Positions 1 to 8,646 of a DNA stretch of 64,000 nt are shown here, piece by piece. Location: NCBI RefSeq assembly GCF_000019685.1, contig NC_011229.1, forward strand, positions 434,001 to 498,000. The letters run 5' to 3'. Both the position numbers and the translations under genes were made by a program. The first letter of the stretch is position 1, and every line of letters begins with the position of its first letter. A model generated the notes under the pieces. The model was not told where the DNA came from and did no database searches. It saw only the letters and a list, made by a program, of their open reading frames with translations. This DNA is from Borrelia duttonii Ly (lineage in GTDB: Bacteria; Spirochaetota; Spirochaetia; Borreliales; Borreliaceae).

Positions 1-28
1 TTCATTTAACTTTGGTATTAGATATAAT
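1..28 (+). promoter_or_regulatory. Probable promoter of the nuclease gene
   Basis: A perfect TATAAT lies at 23-28, and a weak -35 (TTCATT) sits 16 bp upstream at the very edge of the window. The -10 is followed by an AGGGG ribosome binding site at 43-47 and the ATG at 55. The -35 is poor, so only the -10 is convincing. Confidence 0.45.
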
Positions 29-54
29 CTAAAAAATAAAAAAGGGGAAAATCA

Positions 55-939
55 ATGAAAAAAAAATCAAAAATCTTAATTATTCTCTACATATCAATTT
101 TAATAGGATTTTTATTCCTACATCAAAACCCAAAAATCGTCAATAAAATAAAAGAAATAGCTTCTAATTATTTAGAAGAAATTAAAAATAGATTTTATAG
201 ACCTCAAATTCCAATAAAACTACAAGAAGAATATCTCTTACCACAGGGATATCTTACTACCCAAGTATTACACAAAAAATATTATTCTTTAGGATATGCT
301 GAACATGCAAGACAATCAGAATGGGTAGCTTATCAATTAAAAAGAGAAATGGTTGAATTAGCTTTAATCTTAGTTAAAGAAAAAAAAATCACGCGAAGTA
401 AAAAATTTTTTGAAGATCCAGATATCAAAGGAATTGCACCAAAATTAAGTGACTACCTACACAGCGGATATGATAGAGGACATATTGTTAGTTCTGCTGA
501 TATGTCTTTTTCTAAAGAGGCTATGAGAGAGACTTATTTTTTATCAAACATTTCTCCACAAAAAAGTTCATTCAACTCAGGAATTTGGTCTAAACTTGAA
601 CAAAAAGTTAGAAAATGGGCTATTTCAAAAGAAAAGATTTATATTATTAGCGCAGGAATCTTGACGGAAAACCAAGGATTTATTGGAAACAACAAAATTT
701 TAATTCCAAAAAACTTTTATAAAATCGTGTTATCCTTAAACAACAAGAGTAATAATTATGAAATTGTAGCTTTTATTATTCCAAATGAAAAAGCTAAAGA
801 TACAGATTTAAAAAATTACGTTGTGAACGTAAATTCAATTGAAGAGAAAACAAAAATAGATTTTTTTGCAAAACTTGATGCTAAAATAAAAAAAATAATC
901 AAAATGCAAAAAAATATATCTTCTTGGGAACTTAAATGA
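55..939 (+). CDS. Membrane-anchored DNA/RNA non-specific endonuclease
   Basis: A 294-residue protein of the NUC (Serratia-type, beta-beta-alpha metal) nuclease family. Residues 7-24 form one hydrophobic segment that serves as a signal peptide or membrane anchor, so the enzyme probably acts in the periplasm or at the outer face of the inner membrane. The family active-site motif DRGH is at residues 140-143, and the downstream asparagine-bearing stretch NISPQ fits the metal-binding Asn region. The start is fixed by an AGGGG ribosome binding site. The next gene overlaps by 4 nt, so the two are translationally coupled. Likely roles, by inference, are nucleic-acid scavenging or degradation of extracellular DNA; the physiological substrate is not evident from sequence. 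Confidence 0.85.
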   Translation: MKKKSKILIILYISILIGFLFLHQNPKIVNKIKEIASNYLEEIKNRFYRPQIPIKLQEEYLLPQGYLTTQVLHKKYYSLGYAEHARQSEWVAYQLKREMVELALILVKEKKITRSKKFFEDPDIKGIAPKLSDYLHSGYDRGHIVSSADMSFSKEAMRETYFLSNISPQKSSFNSGIWSKLEQKVRKWAISKEKIYIISAGILTENQGFIGNNKILIPKNFYKIVLSLNNKSNNYEIVAFIIPNEKAKDTDLKNYVVNVNSIEEKTKIDFFAKLDAKIKKIIKMQKNISSWELK

Positions 940-1700
940 AAACATTATTTTCAAAATTAAATTTCTTTTTATTAACGACCGTTAGTCTAGGAATAATTGT
1001 TATATCAATATTTATTTACTACTTAAATACCAGCATAAACTTTTATAATTATCTTAGTAAAATATACAATACAAATACATTGGCTTTGGTCAACAAATTT
1101 TTTATATTCAACATTGGCATCATAGGATCCATTTGGACATATATCAATTACAAGAGAACAAACAATATACAATTCGTATTTTTTTATTGTTTTATTTGCT
1201 TTTATATAATTGAACCCATTGCAATTTTTAAATATTACCTTTTAAGCAACACATTGAGTTTAGAATTGTATTCTTTAATGAAATTTTATCACTTAATAGT
1301 CATATTTTCATTACTAAATTTATTCTTTTTAAGTCTATATATATGTGATTTTCAAATAAAATCAATAACTTATACCATTTATTTAATTTTTACTTTCTCA
1401 ATGATTTATAGCTATTTAATACCTATTAATGCTTATCAACACACAAACGACTTTTTCTCTCCAATAAAAAATAATAAATTATACATCTATTTATTCCTAC
1501 TACTAATATTAATGAACTTCCTGGTAGCATGTTTAAGGAAAAAAAACTTAAGTTATTTGCTACTCTTTGTATCAACATCATTAATAGTATTAGGAACTTA
1601 CTTAAATTTGATAGAAATACCCTATGCATTCATACCAATTTCAATAGGAGTACCAATATACTTACAAGAATCAGGCAAACTCTTTTTTTATTGGCTATAA
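936..1700 (+). CDS. Multi-pass membrane protein of unknown function
   Basis: 254 residues, almost entirely hydrophobic, with about seven predicted membrane segments (the first near 9-30, the last near 205-225) and only short polar loops. I do not recognise a family. It begins inside the stop of the nuclease gene (ATGA overlap), so it is made from the same mRNA with coupled translation, which suggests a role connected to that nuclease. No catalytic motif is visible. Its base composition matches its neighbours. It ends 19 bp before the end of the convergent CTP-transferase-like gene. Confidence 0.7.
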   Translation: MKTLFSKLNFFLLTTVSLGIIVISIFIYYLNTSINFYNYLSKIYNTNTLALVNKFFIFNIGIIGSIWTYINYKRTNNIQFVFFYCFICFYIIEPIAIFKYYLLSNTLSLELYSLMKFYHLIVIFSLLNLFFLSLYICDFQIKSITYTIYLIFTFSMIYSYLIPINAYQHTNDFFSPIKNNKLYIYLFLLLILMNFLVACLRKKNLSYLLLFVSTSLIVLGTYLNLIEIPYAFIPISIGVPIYLQESGKLFFYWL

Positions 1701-1719
1701 AAAGTCAAGCTCAATAAAT

Positions 1720-2316
1720 TCAAGTTACCAATAAAAAAGATAAAGTTGCAACCCCTACAGGCAAAAATAAATTATCGTATTTTGCAAAATCAAAAAGTTC
1801 AACAAGCATAGCTCCCATACCAACAATTAATGCCATAACAAAATTGGGAACAAAATAATAGCATACTATAAAAGCAACAACAAAAACAGAAATACTTCCT
1901 GCAAACGTTTTATTATTTACAAGTTTAAAAGATGGAATAAGCTTACCAAAAAGACTTGCAAGCCCATCTCCAATACATGCAGAAAATATTCCAATATAAC
2001 TAAAAGGTTTAGCTATAAAAAAATAAGTACAAAACATACTGACTACTAAAAATATTGGAGAGAGATATATTTTACAAAAAGAGACTTCTCTAGTTTTCAC
2101 TAGTATTTCTGATATATCTCCTAAAAAAAATAATTTTTTTTGCATGACTCTTAACAATTCTAATATCAGGTAAATAACCATAAAAAACAAGCTTGCAACA
2201 AAACCTATCCACAAATTCACTTTATATAATAATAAAAACACTAAACTTGAGATATGAAAAAATTTTCTATAAAATTCATATTTAATATCTTCATCAAAAA
2301 AAATTCGATTGAACAT
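1720..2316 (-). CDS. CTP-dependent kinase / phosphatidate cytidylyltransferase-like integral membrane protein
   Basis: 198 residues with about six membrane helices. The stretch GDGLASLFGKLIP (about residues 117-129) is typical of the dolichol kinase / phytol kinase / CdsA-like CTP-transferase superfamily, which uses CTP to activate a lipid alcohol or phosphatidate in the membrane. Which lipid it acts on cannot be told from sequence. Its start codon shares one base with the stop of the upstream peptidyl-prolyl isomerase gene (TAATG), so the two form an operon. Confidence is good for the superfamily and low for the substrate. Confidence 0.7.
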   Translation of the reverse strand: MFNRIFFDEDIKYEFYRKFFHISSLVFLLLYKVNLWIGFVASLFFMVIYLILELLRVMQKKLFFLGDISEILVKTREVSFCKIYLSPIFLVVSMFCTYFFIAKPFSYIGIFSACIGDGLASLFGKLIPSFKLVNNKTFAGSISVFVVAFIVCYYFVPNFVMALIVGMGAMLVELFDFAKYDNLFLPVGVATLSFLLVT

Positions 2317-3335
2317 TAATTAACTTTCCTTAAAATAATATTAAATTTTAAAAAAGAATTTGCTTTTATCATACTGGTAAAATCTCTATCTCCATAAGCA
2401 AGATTTGGTGGAATTATTATAACTCTCTCTTCCCCTTCACACATATTTGACAACATTATCTCCCAACCTTTAATCACTCTCCCAAGACCAAGTTCAAACT
2501 CCATTATATTACCCCTCTCAAGAGAACTATCAAATTTAAATCCATTTAACAAAAAACCCTCATAATCTACTCTTACAATATCACCATTCTTAGCACATTT
2601 ACCATTTCCCTGTTTTATTACCTTATATAAAATACCACTTTCATCTTTTTCAAAATCTTTGCAATCTCGATCAATTATTTCAAATTGCCAAGCCATATGT
2701 TTTTCATACTCTTTTAATTTTTTTGTTTCATAACTACTCTTTAATTTTAAAAATTCTTCATTATTAACTTTAAAAGAATGTGCATGATCTCCAACACGAA
2801 TTATCTTTACTCTCTCTATTTTATCTCCAAGACTTATGCTCCTCACTGTTTCCATTCCCTCAACCACCTTACCAAAAATTGAATGCTTAAAATCAAGATA
2901 TGTAAGATTATCTGCAAGAGTAATAAAAAACTGACTTCCATTAGTATCAGGACCTGCATTAGCCATAGAAACAACGCCTGCTTCATCATGCCTCACACCT
3001 TTAGTAAATTCATCAGGAAATACATAACCAGGACCTCCAGTACCAGTACCAGTAGGATCACCTGTTTGAATAACAAACCCATCAACAACCCTATGAAAAA
3101 TAAGATTATCAAAATAAGGTTGATTTGTAACAGAATTTTCAATAAGACCTTCACTAAGACCAATAAAATTCATCACGGTCAAAGGAGCAATTTTATAATA
3201 AAGTTTAATTTTTATAGTACCTTTATTTGTATCAATTAAAGCAAATATTCCATGTTCTTCCATTAAATTTTTCCTTTTGCTAGCACAAGCTACTAGCATT
3301 AAAATCAAGATAAAAAATAATAAATACTTATTCAC
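2316..3335 (-). CDS. Lipoprotein with fused cyclophilin and FKBP peptidyl-prolyl isomerase domains
   Basis: 339 residues. The N-terminus is a lipoprotein signal (hydrophobic run followed by LMLVAC, Cys near residue 17), placing the protein at a periplasmic or outer membrane surface. Residues about 28-180 are a cyclophilin domain (FHRVVDGFVIQTGDPTGTG, NGSQFFIT). A charged linker of about 60 residues follows, and residues about 245-338 are an FKBP domain (VRVDYEGFLLNG, FDSS, ELGLGRVIKGWE, IIPPNLAYG). Both domains catalyse proline isomerisation during protein folding. Fusion of the two immunophilin families in one chain is uncommon. The gene leads a two-gene minus-strand unit with the CTP-transferase-like gene and is divergent from cheR. 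Confidence 0.88.
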   Translation of the reverse strand: MNKYLLFFILILMLVACASKRKNLMEEHGIFALIDTNKGTIKIKLYYKIAPLTVMNFIGLSEGLIENSVTNQPYFDNLIFHRVVDGFVIQTGDPTGTGTGGPGYVFPDEFTKGVRHDEAGVVSMANAGPDTNGSQFFITLADNLTYLDFKHSIFGKVVEGMETVRSISLGDKIERVKIIRVGDHAHSFKVNNEEFLKLKSSYETKKLKEYEKHMAWQFEIIDRDCKDFEKDESGILYKVIKQGNGKCAKNGDIVRVDYEGFLLNGFKFDSSLERGNIMEFELGLGRVIKGWEIMLSNMCEGEERVIIIPPNLAYGDRDFTSMIKANSFLKFNIILRKVN

Positions 3336-3482
3336 AAATTTATCCCTTAAACTAATATTTAAAGTAACTCTACTAATACTAATTGTACTATTATTTTGAA
3401 AAAATTATATAAACCCACTAGAAATTTACAATGGTTAAGTAATACTATGTATTAAGAAAATTCATAAAATTGGACTTTATAG

Positions 3483-4346
3483 ATGTTAAACATTAATGAT
3501 GAACTTTTGGTAAAATTTTGTAATTTTATATATGATAATAGTGGTATACGTTTTGATGAAAAAAATAAAATTGTATTAAAAAGTAGAATTAATGATGCAA
3601 TACATGAACTTCAAAATATCAATACACCACAACAACTATACGAATTAATAATTTCAGACAAATTTAAAAAAGAGTATTTTTTAGATCTAGTTACTACAAA
3701 TTTAACAAGATTTTTCAGAAATGAAGCCCATTTTAAAACTTTTGAAAAATTCATAATACCACAATTAATAAATATTAAAACAAAAGAAAATAAAAATAGA
3801 ATTGTTATATGGTCTGCAGGATGTTCAACTGGAGAAGAACCATATTCATTAGCATTTGTTCTTAAATACCACATTCCAGAAAATTTTGAATTTATTATTA
3901 TAGCCTCTGATTTAAGTTTAAAATCGTTAATGATAGCAAAAGACGGACATTACTCTAGCCAACAATGTGAACATATTCCAGCAGAGTATAAAAAATACAT
4001 TAAGCCTCACATGGATGGTTATAAGGTAGTAAATGACATCAAAAAACACATACGATTTGATTATCATAATTTAAATTTTGAAAGTGGATTTTCCAATATA
4101 GACGTCATATTTTGTAGAAATGTACTCATATATTTCGACGAAAAATCACAAATTAAAGTCTTGAAAAAATTTTATTCTTCTATGGCTATGAAGAGTTACT
4201 TATTTATCGGACACTCAGAATCACTCTTTGGTCTAAATCTTCCTTTCAAGTTTTTAAAGACACCTTGGGCTATAATATATGAAAAGGATGATGAGAGTGT
4301 CCCTAATGAAAAAAAACTTTCATTCCAAAACAAATACAAACTATAA
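3483..4346 (+). CDS. cheR: Chemotaxis protein methyltransferase CheR
   Basis: 287 residues, the normal CheR length. It transfers methyl groups from S-adenosylmethionine to glutamates of chemoreceptors (MCPs), giving adaptation of the chemotaxis response. The N-terminal helical domain carries TTNLTRFFRN (about residues 75-84), a CheR hallmark. The SAM-binding loop WSAGCSTGEEPYSLA (about 106-120) and the conserved FCRNVLIYF (about 204-212) are intact. It is followed 35 bp later by cheB, so the adaptation pair is encoded together. This corresponds to the second cheR/cheB locus of Borrelia (cheR2/cheB1 in Lyme-group naming, from memory). Confidence 0.93.
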   Translation: MLNINDELLVKFCNFIYDNSGIRFDEKNKIVLKSRINDAIHELQNINTPQQLYELIISDKFKKEYFLDLVTTNLTRFFRNEAHFKTFEKFIIPQLINIKTKENKNRIVIWSAGCSTGEEPYSLAFVLKYHIPENFEFIIIASDLSLKSLMIAKDGHYSSQQCEHIPAEYKKYIKPHMDGYKVVNDIKKHIRFDYHNLNFESGFSNIDVIFCRNVLIYFDEKSQIKVLKKFYSSMAMKSYLFIGHSESLFGLNLPFKFLKTPWAIIYEKDDESVPNEKKLSFQNKYKL

Positions 4347-4381
4347 TTTTATGCAAGCAGACCTATAGGAGCAAATAAAAA

Positions 4382-5542
4382 ATGAGAATAACAATTTACG
4401 TGCTCATTATTGATTCTTCGTCTGTTAATAGAAAGGCTATATCGGATATAATAAATTCCTCATCAAAACTTAAAGTTATTGCAACTGCAGCCAATGCAGA
4501 CTTTGCATTAAAAAAATTAAAACAAGACCCAGATGTAATATTACTAGGCCTAGAAAAAGAAACTATCAAAGACATTTCCCTCATACAAAAAAAGCAAAAT
4601 ATCAATAATAAAATTCCCGTCATTATACTATCATCTAATAAAGATCTTGCAATAAATGCTCTACTACAAGGTGCTGATGATTTCATAATAAAAATTGATA
4701 GTAAATTAGACAAAATAAAAGATAAAATTATTGATTTACTTATAATTTATGGAAATAAGAGTATAAAAAACAAAATCATAACCAATATTAATTCTAAACC
4801 AGAAACATACACACCGTCACAAAATGAAAAAGATAAAAAAAATAACCTAAATATAATAAACATAAGAGAACATAATTTAAAAAAAACAAACACTAAATAC
4901 ATAGTAACAAGTCTTAATCAAAAACAAATAATAAATGACCAAGATTTAAAAAAACTTAAAAATAGAAAATTTGAAATGGTAGTTATTGGAATATCCACAG
5001 GAGGCCCTGCAGCATTAAAAATAATTTTATCAGAAATTTCAAAAAACTTTCCTATTCCAATAGTAATTGTTCAACATATGCCAAAAGGATTTACTACAGA
5101 ATTTGCAAACAATCTTAATAAGATTTGTAACTTAACTGTAAAAGAAACAAAAAACAATGAAATCCTTCAAAAAGGATGCATATATATAAGTTCTGGAGGA
5201 TATCACACAAAAATAAACAAAATAAACGATAATTATCAAATAGAGGTTTTTGATGCGGAAAATGTCAACGGACACAAACCTTCTATAGGAGTACTATTCA
5301 AGTCAATATCAGAAAACGTAAAAGAAAAAGTCATAGCTCTCATAATGACTGGAATGGGAAATGACGGTTCCAGAGAAATTGGAGATATTAAAAAAGCTGG
5401 AGGCGTAACTATTGCACAAGATGAAAAAAGCTCAGTGGTATTTGGAATGCCAAAAATTGCAATAGAAGAAAATAATATAGACTATATAGTTTCAATAGGT
5501 CATGTGGTAAAATTATTAGAAACCATCCTTCTTGATGGTTAA
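4382..5542 (+). CDS. cheB: Chemotaxis methylesterase CheB with a degenerate receiver domain
   Basis: 386 residues: a CheY-like domain (about 5-118), a long Lys/Asn-rich linker (about 125-195) and a methylesterase domain (about 198-384). The catalytic Ser (S205 in GISTGG), His (H232 in VQHMPKG) and Asp (D328 in GMGNDGS) are all present, so receptor demethylation/deamidation should work. The receiver is altered: aligned with E. coli CheB, the phospho-acceptor Asp is Gly56 (DVILLGLEKE in place of DVLTLDVEMP), and the double acidic pocket is reduced to one Asp (IIDSS). The esterase is therefore probably not switched on by CheA phosphorylation. The start has a TAGGAG ribosome binding site at 4366-4371. 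Confidence 0.9.
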   Translation: MRITIYVLIIDSSSVNRKAISDIINSSSKLKVIATAANADFALKKLKQDPDVILLGLEKETIKDISLIQKKQNINNKIPVIILSSNKDLAINALLQGADDFIIKIDSKLDKIKDKIIDLLIIYGNKSIKNKIITNINSKPETYTPSQNEKDKKNNLNIINIREHNLKKTNTKYIVTSLNQKQIINDQDLKKLKNRKFEMVVIGISTGGPAALKIILSEISKNFPIPIVIVQHMPKGFTTEFANNLNKICNLTVKETKNNEILQKGCIYISSGGYHTKINKINDNYQIEVFDAENVNGHKPSIGVLFKSISENVKEKVIALIMTGMGNDGSREIGDIKKAGGVTIAQDEKSSVVFGMPKIAIEENNIDYIVSIGHVVKLLETILLDG

Positions 5543-5548
5543 ATTTTT
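5521..5548 (+). terminator. Hairpin over the cheB stop codon
   Basis: AACCATC (5521-5527) and GATGGTT (5534-5540) form a perfect 7-bp stem with a 6-nt loop, followed by AAATTTTT. It covers the last codons and stop of cheB and lies 25 bp before the TTG start of the next gene. It could be a weak intrinsic terminator or attenuator between cheB and the TraB-family gene; the T-run is short. Confidence 0.4.
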
Positions 5549-5565
5549 AAAGACAAGGATAACTT

Positions 5566-6774
5566 TTGGAAACCGCAAAAGAAAACACAAAAGACTACTT
5601 TTCACATGTAAGTACTCTTGACATAGATCATCATAAAATATATGTATTAGGAACAGCTCATGTATCAAAAAAAAGCTCACAAGACACTGCTAATTTGATT
5701 GATATATTAAAACCAAATTTTATAGCGGTTGAACTTGATGAGGCACGCTACCATGCCATTCTACAAACAGACGAAAATGAAAAATGGCGCAACTTGGACA
5801 TATATAAAGTAATAAAACAAGGAAAAGCCTTTTTATTAATAGTACAAATTATTTTAAGTAATTTTCAAAAAAAATTAGCAAAAGAACAAGGAATTAGTCC
5901 TGGTGAAGAAATGAAAACAGCCATTTTAAAAGCCAAGGAACATAACATACCTTTAATACTTGCAGACAGAAAAGTTGAGACAACTCTAAAGAGAGCTTGG
6001 AATTGTGTTCCAATTTTTGAAAAAACAAAAATAATATCAAGCCTGTTTTCATTCTCAGATATCAAAGTCACAGAAGATGAAATTGAAAAACTTAAAGAAC
6101 AAGATGCTCTATCAAATATAATGGAAGAACTTGCAAAAGAAATTCCCACTGTAAAAAAAGTCTTAATTGATGAACGAGATGAATTTATAGCAAGTAAAAT
6201 ACTTGAAGGATCTGGAACAATTCTTGCTGTTGTGGGAGCTGGCCATGTAAAGGGAATAATAGAAAACTTAAAAGAAATTCAAGATACTAAAAAAATTATT
6301 AACATTGAAGAACTAAACACCATACCTAAAAACAATTTCTCAATAAGCAAATTGATATCCTACTTAATAGCTATCTCGATTATTATACTAATAGCAAGTT
6401 CATTCTACTTTAAAGACTTTGAATTTGCCTATAAAAATTTAGAAATCTGGATAATATGTAATTCTGTATTTGCAGGCATTGCAGCTATTTTATTAAGAGC
6501 CAACATTATTACTATACTAACAGCATCAATTGGTGCTCCAATATTTTCTTTAATGCCATTTATTGGGACAGGTATGGTAGCAGGACTCGTTGAAGCATAT
6601 ATAAATAAACCAAAAATAAAAGATTTTGAAAGCCTACAAGAAGATTTACATAACATAAAAGGATATTTTAAGAATAAAGTTACAAAAATCTTATTAATAG
6701 TGTTTTTTGTTAACATTGGATCTGCAATTGGAACAATTGTTGGATTTAAATTCTTGTTAAATATCTTCGGTTAA
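5566..6774 (+). CDS. TraB/Tiki-family membrane protein (pheromone shutdown family)
   Basis: 402 residues. Residues about 20-235 form a TraB domain with the two family motifs GTAHVS (about 29-34) and GAGHVKG (about 224-230), plus the LADRK strand. C-terminal residues about 255-400 hold four or five membrane helices. TraB of Enterococcus limits pheromone production, and the superfamily includes Tiki proteases whose GxxH motifs bind metal, so a membrane metalloprotease is plausible but not shown for Borrelia. Translation starts at TTG, with an AAGGAT ribosome binding site at 5555-5560. No in-frame ATG lies near enough to replace it without losing part of the domain. Confidence 0.82.
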   Translation: METAKENTKDYFSHVSTLDIDHHKIYVLGTAHVSKKSSQDTANLIDILKPNFIAVELDEARYHAILQTDENEKWRNLDIYKVIKQGKAFLLIVQIILSNFQKKLAKEQGISPGEEMKTAILKAKEHNIPLILADRKVETTLKRAWNCVPIFEKTKIISSLFSFSDIKVTEDEIEKLKEQDALSNIMEELAKEIPTVKKVLIDERDEFIASKILEGSGTILAVVGAGHVKGIIENLKEIQDTKKIINIEELNTIPKNNFSISKLISYLIAISIIILIASSFYFKDFEFAYKNLEIWIICNSVFAGIAAILLRANIITILTASIGAPIFSLMPFIGTGMVAGLVEAYINKPKIKDFESLQEDLHNIKGYFKNKVTKILLIVFFVNIGSAIGTIVGFKFLLNIFG

Positions 6775-6813
6775 ATATCAAAAATAAAAATAAAACTATA
6801 CAGGAGTTACATT

Positions 6814-7455
6814 ATGAAACTTGTCTTTTTAGGCCCTCCAGGTTCTGGAAAAGGTACAATTGCAAAAATTCTATCAAATGAACTAAATTACTATCACATT
6901 TCAACAGGCGATTTGTTTAGAACAAACATAGAAAATGATACACCCCTTGGAAAAGAAATCAAACAAATAGTTGAAAATGGACAATTAGTACCCGACTCAA
7001 TTACGATTAAAGTCGTTGAAGACAAAATCAATACTATTGACAATAGGGATAATTTTATTCTCGATGGATTTCCCAGAAATATCAATCAAGCCATAGAATT
7101 AGATAGGTTATTAGAAAACATTAAAATAATAAATTTCTTAATTGACGAAAAACTTCTGGTTAAAAGGCTTTCTGGAAGAAGAATATGCCAATCTTGTTGC
7201 AAAATATTTAATATATATACACTTCCTACAAAAGAAAAAGAAATTTGTGATTTTTGCCAAGGTATTCTCTACCAACGCAAAGATGATACAAAAGAGTCTT
7301 TAAAAATTAGACTTCAGGAATATAATTTGCAAACAAAACCATTAATAAATTTTTACTCAAACAGTAATAGACTTAATAATATAGACGCATCAAAAAATAT
7401 TAATGAAGTACAAAAAAACTTAATGGAGATAATATCAAAAATTGAAAAAAATTAG
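6814..7455 (+). CDS. adk: Adenylate kinase
   Basis: 213 residues. It catalyses AMP + ATP = 2 ADP in the cytoplasm. The P-loop GPPGSGKGT (about residues 7-15), the AMP-binding DGFPRN (about 84-89) and the LID-domain arginines (RLSGRR) are intact. The LID carries two Cys pairs (CQSC and CDFC, about 20 residues apart), the four-Cys zinc type of LID seen in many Gram-positive enzymes. AMP produced by the purA-purB route encoded in the rRNA region feeds into this enzyme. A CAGGAG ribosome binding site lies about 10 bp before the ATG. Confidence 0.97.
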   Translation: MKLVFLGPPGSGKGTIAKILSNELNYYHISTGDLFRTNIENDTPLGKEIKQIVENGQLVPDSITIKVVEDKINTIDNRDNFILDGFPRNINQAIELDRLLENIKIINFLIDEKLLVKRLSGRRICQSCCKIFNIYTLPTKEKEICDFCQGILYQRKDDTKESLKIRLQEYNLQTKPLINFYSNSNRLNNIDASKNINEVQKNLMEIISKIEKN

Positions 7456-7477
7456 TCTAAAATTATAATCAAAACAA

Positions 7478-7507
7478 TTTACTTTATTTAAAGAAATAAA
7501 CTATAAT
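7478..7507 (+). promoter_or_regulatory. Sigma-70-type promoter of dipA
   Basis: TTTACT (7478-7483) and a perfect TATAAT (7502-7507) are separated by 18 bp. Predicted transcription starts near 7514, leaving a 5' leader of about 40 nt that contains an AAAGGTATT ribosome binding region before the ATG at 7555. Confidence 0.6.
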
Positions 7508-7554
7508 GAAAAAAATTAAAAAGGAAAAAAATCTTATATAAGCAAAGGTATTAT

Positions 7555-8631
7555 ATGTTAAAAAAATTGTTAATAATATTAATATTTTTACAAACTGTTT
7601 CTACCTATTCAGAGGAAGAAACAAAACAAAAATTAGAAACAAAAGAAAATTCAACAACAAAAGAAAATTCAGAAACAAAACAAAATCAAACGCGATATTT
7701 TTATATTGATTTCCAAACGGCTTATTATCCACCACATGCACTTGGAACTTCAAATAGTAAATTTTCTCCAAGTTTTATAACCCCAAAATTTACATCGACA
7801 GACCCAAGCAAACAGATTGAACCTAGCTCGTGGGGAAGCGCAAAATTAATATCACATTTTGGAGGTCATAAATTTATCCCATTACAAAATAATTTCGACT
7901 CAATTTTCTTCAAGAATAATGGAATAGACCTTGATGTCAATATTGGACTATCACCTATCCTAGCACTATCCCATGCAAAAATAGGAATTACTCCTATTGC
8001 ATTTTTAAATATATACACAGAATCTGAATTTGGAATAGGTTGGGAAGCATTTGGATTTAAAGGCATTGGAGTACATCTTGGTAATGGAAAATATTCAAGT
8101 AAACCTGAATTTTACTATGAATTCACTACAGGAGGTAGACTACAATTTGATCTAAATTCAATCATTGATGGAGAATGGACACATGTTATAACAGTAGTTG
8201 GAAATAATATGAAATTAAGATATAACCCTCACGCTAAGAATAATCAACTTTGGAAATATAAAGCTGACGAAGGTAAAAATATAAATGGAACCATAATAAA
8301 TCCTTATGCACTCTTAGCATATCAAATGCCAATGCCCCTTAATTTAGTTGGATTCTTATATGAAGGTCAAACATATATTGGAAATGCAAGATATGTGAGC
8401 ACAATGCAAGATAAAGGATGGGGAAGTGACTTCTTTTATCACAATTTTTCCTTAATTGCCAAAATTCAAGTTATAGAAAATCTAACATTAGACGTACTAT
8501 TTAAATTTTCAACAGCACCTTCCTATACAGAAGATACAGTAGGATTAGCTGATATCACAAAAAAGGTAAGCACAAACAATTCGTATGTTTATTATGACTC
8601 TATTGGATTGTCTTTAACTTATAAGATTTAA
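7555..8631 (+). CDS. dipA: Outer membrane porin, DipA family
   Basis: 358 residues with a Sec signal peptide (residues 1-20, ending near TYS). A short low-complexity stretch rich in Lys, Glu, Asn and Thr follows (about 21-45, with KENSTTKENSETK). The rest is composed of alternating polar/aromatic beta-strand segments ending in an aromatic-rich strand (IGLSLTYKI), as expected for an outer membrane beta-barrel. The position between adk and the rrp1/hpk1 pair matches dipA (BB0418) of Lyme Borrelia, described as a dicarboxylate-selective porin. Substrate in this species is inferred by homology and synteny. Confidence 0.85.
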   Translation: MLKKLLIILIFLQTVSTYSEEETKQKLETKENSTTKENSETKQNQTRYFYIDFQTAYYPPHALGTSNSKFSPSFITPKFTSTDPSKQIEPSSWGSAKLISHFGGHKFIPLQNNFDSIFFKNNGIDLDVNIGLSPILALSHAKIGITPIAFLNIYTESEFGIGWEAFGFKGIGVHLGNGKYSSKPEFYYEFTTGGRLQFDLNSIIDGEWTHVITVVGNNMKLRYNPHAKNNQLWKYKADEGKNINGTIINPYALLAYQMPMPLNLVGFLYEGQTYIGNARYVSTMQDKGWGSDFFYHNFSLIAKIQVIENLTLDVLFKFSTAPSYTEDTVGLADITKKVSTNNSYVYYDSIGLSLTYKI

Positions 8632-8646
8632 CTTCTATTTTCATGA

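Noticed and set aside
7621-7690. Repeat-driven phase variation in dipA
   Set aside because: The KENSTTKENSETK repeats are imperfect and in-frame; no homopolymer or tandem tract long enough to slip out of frame.
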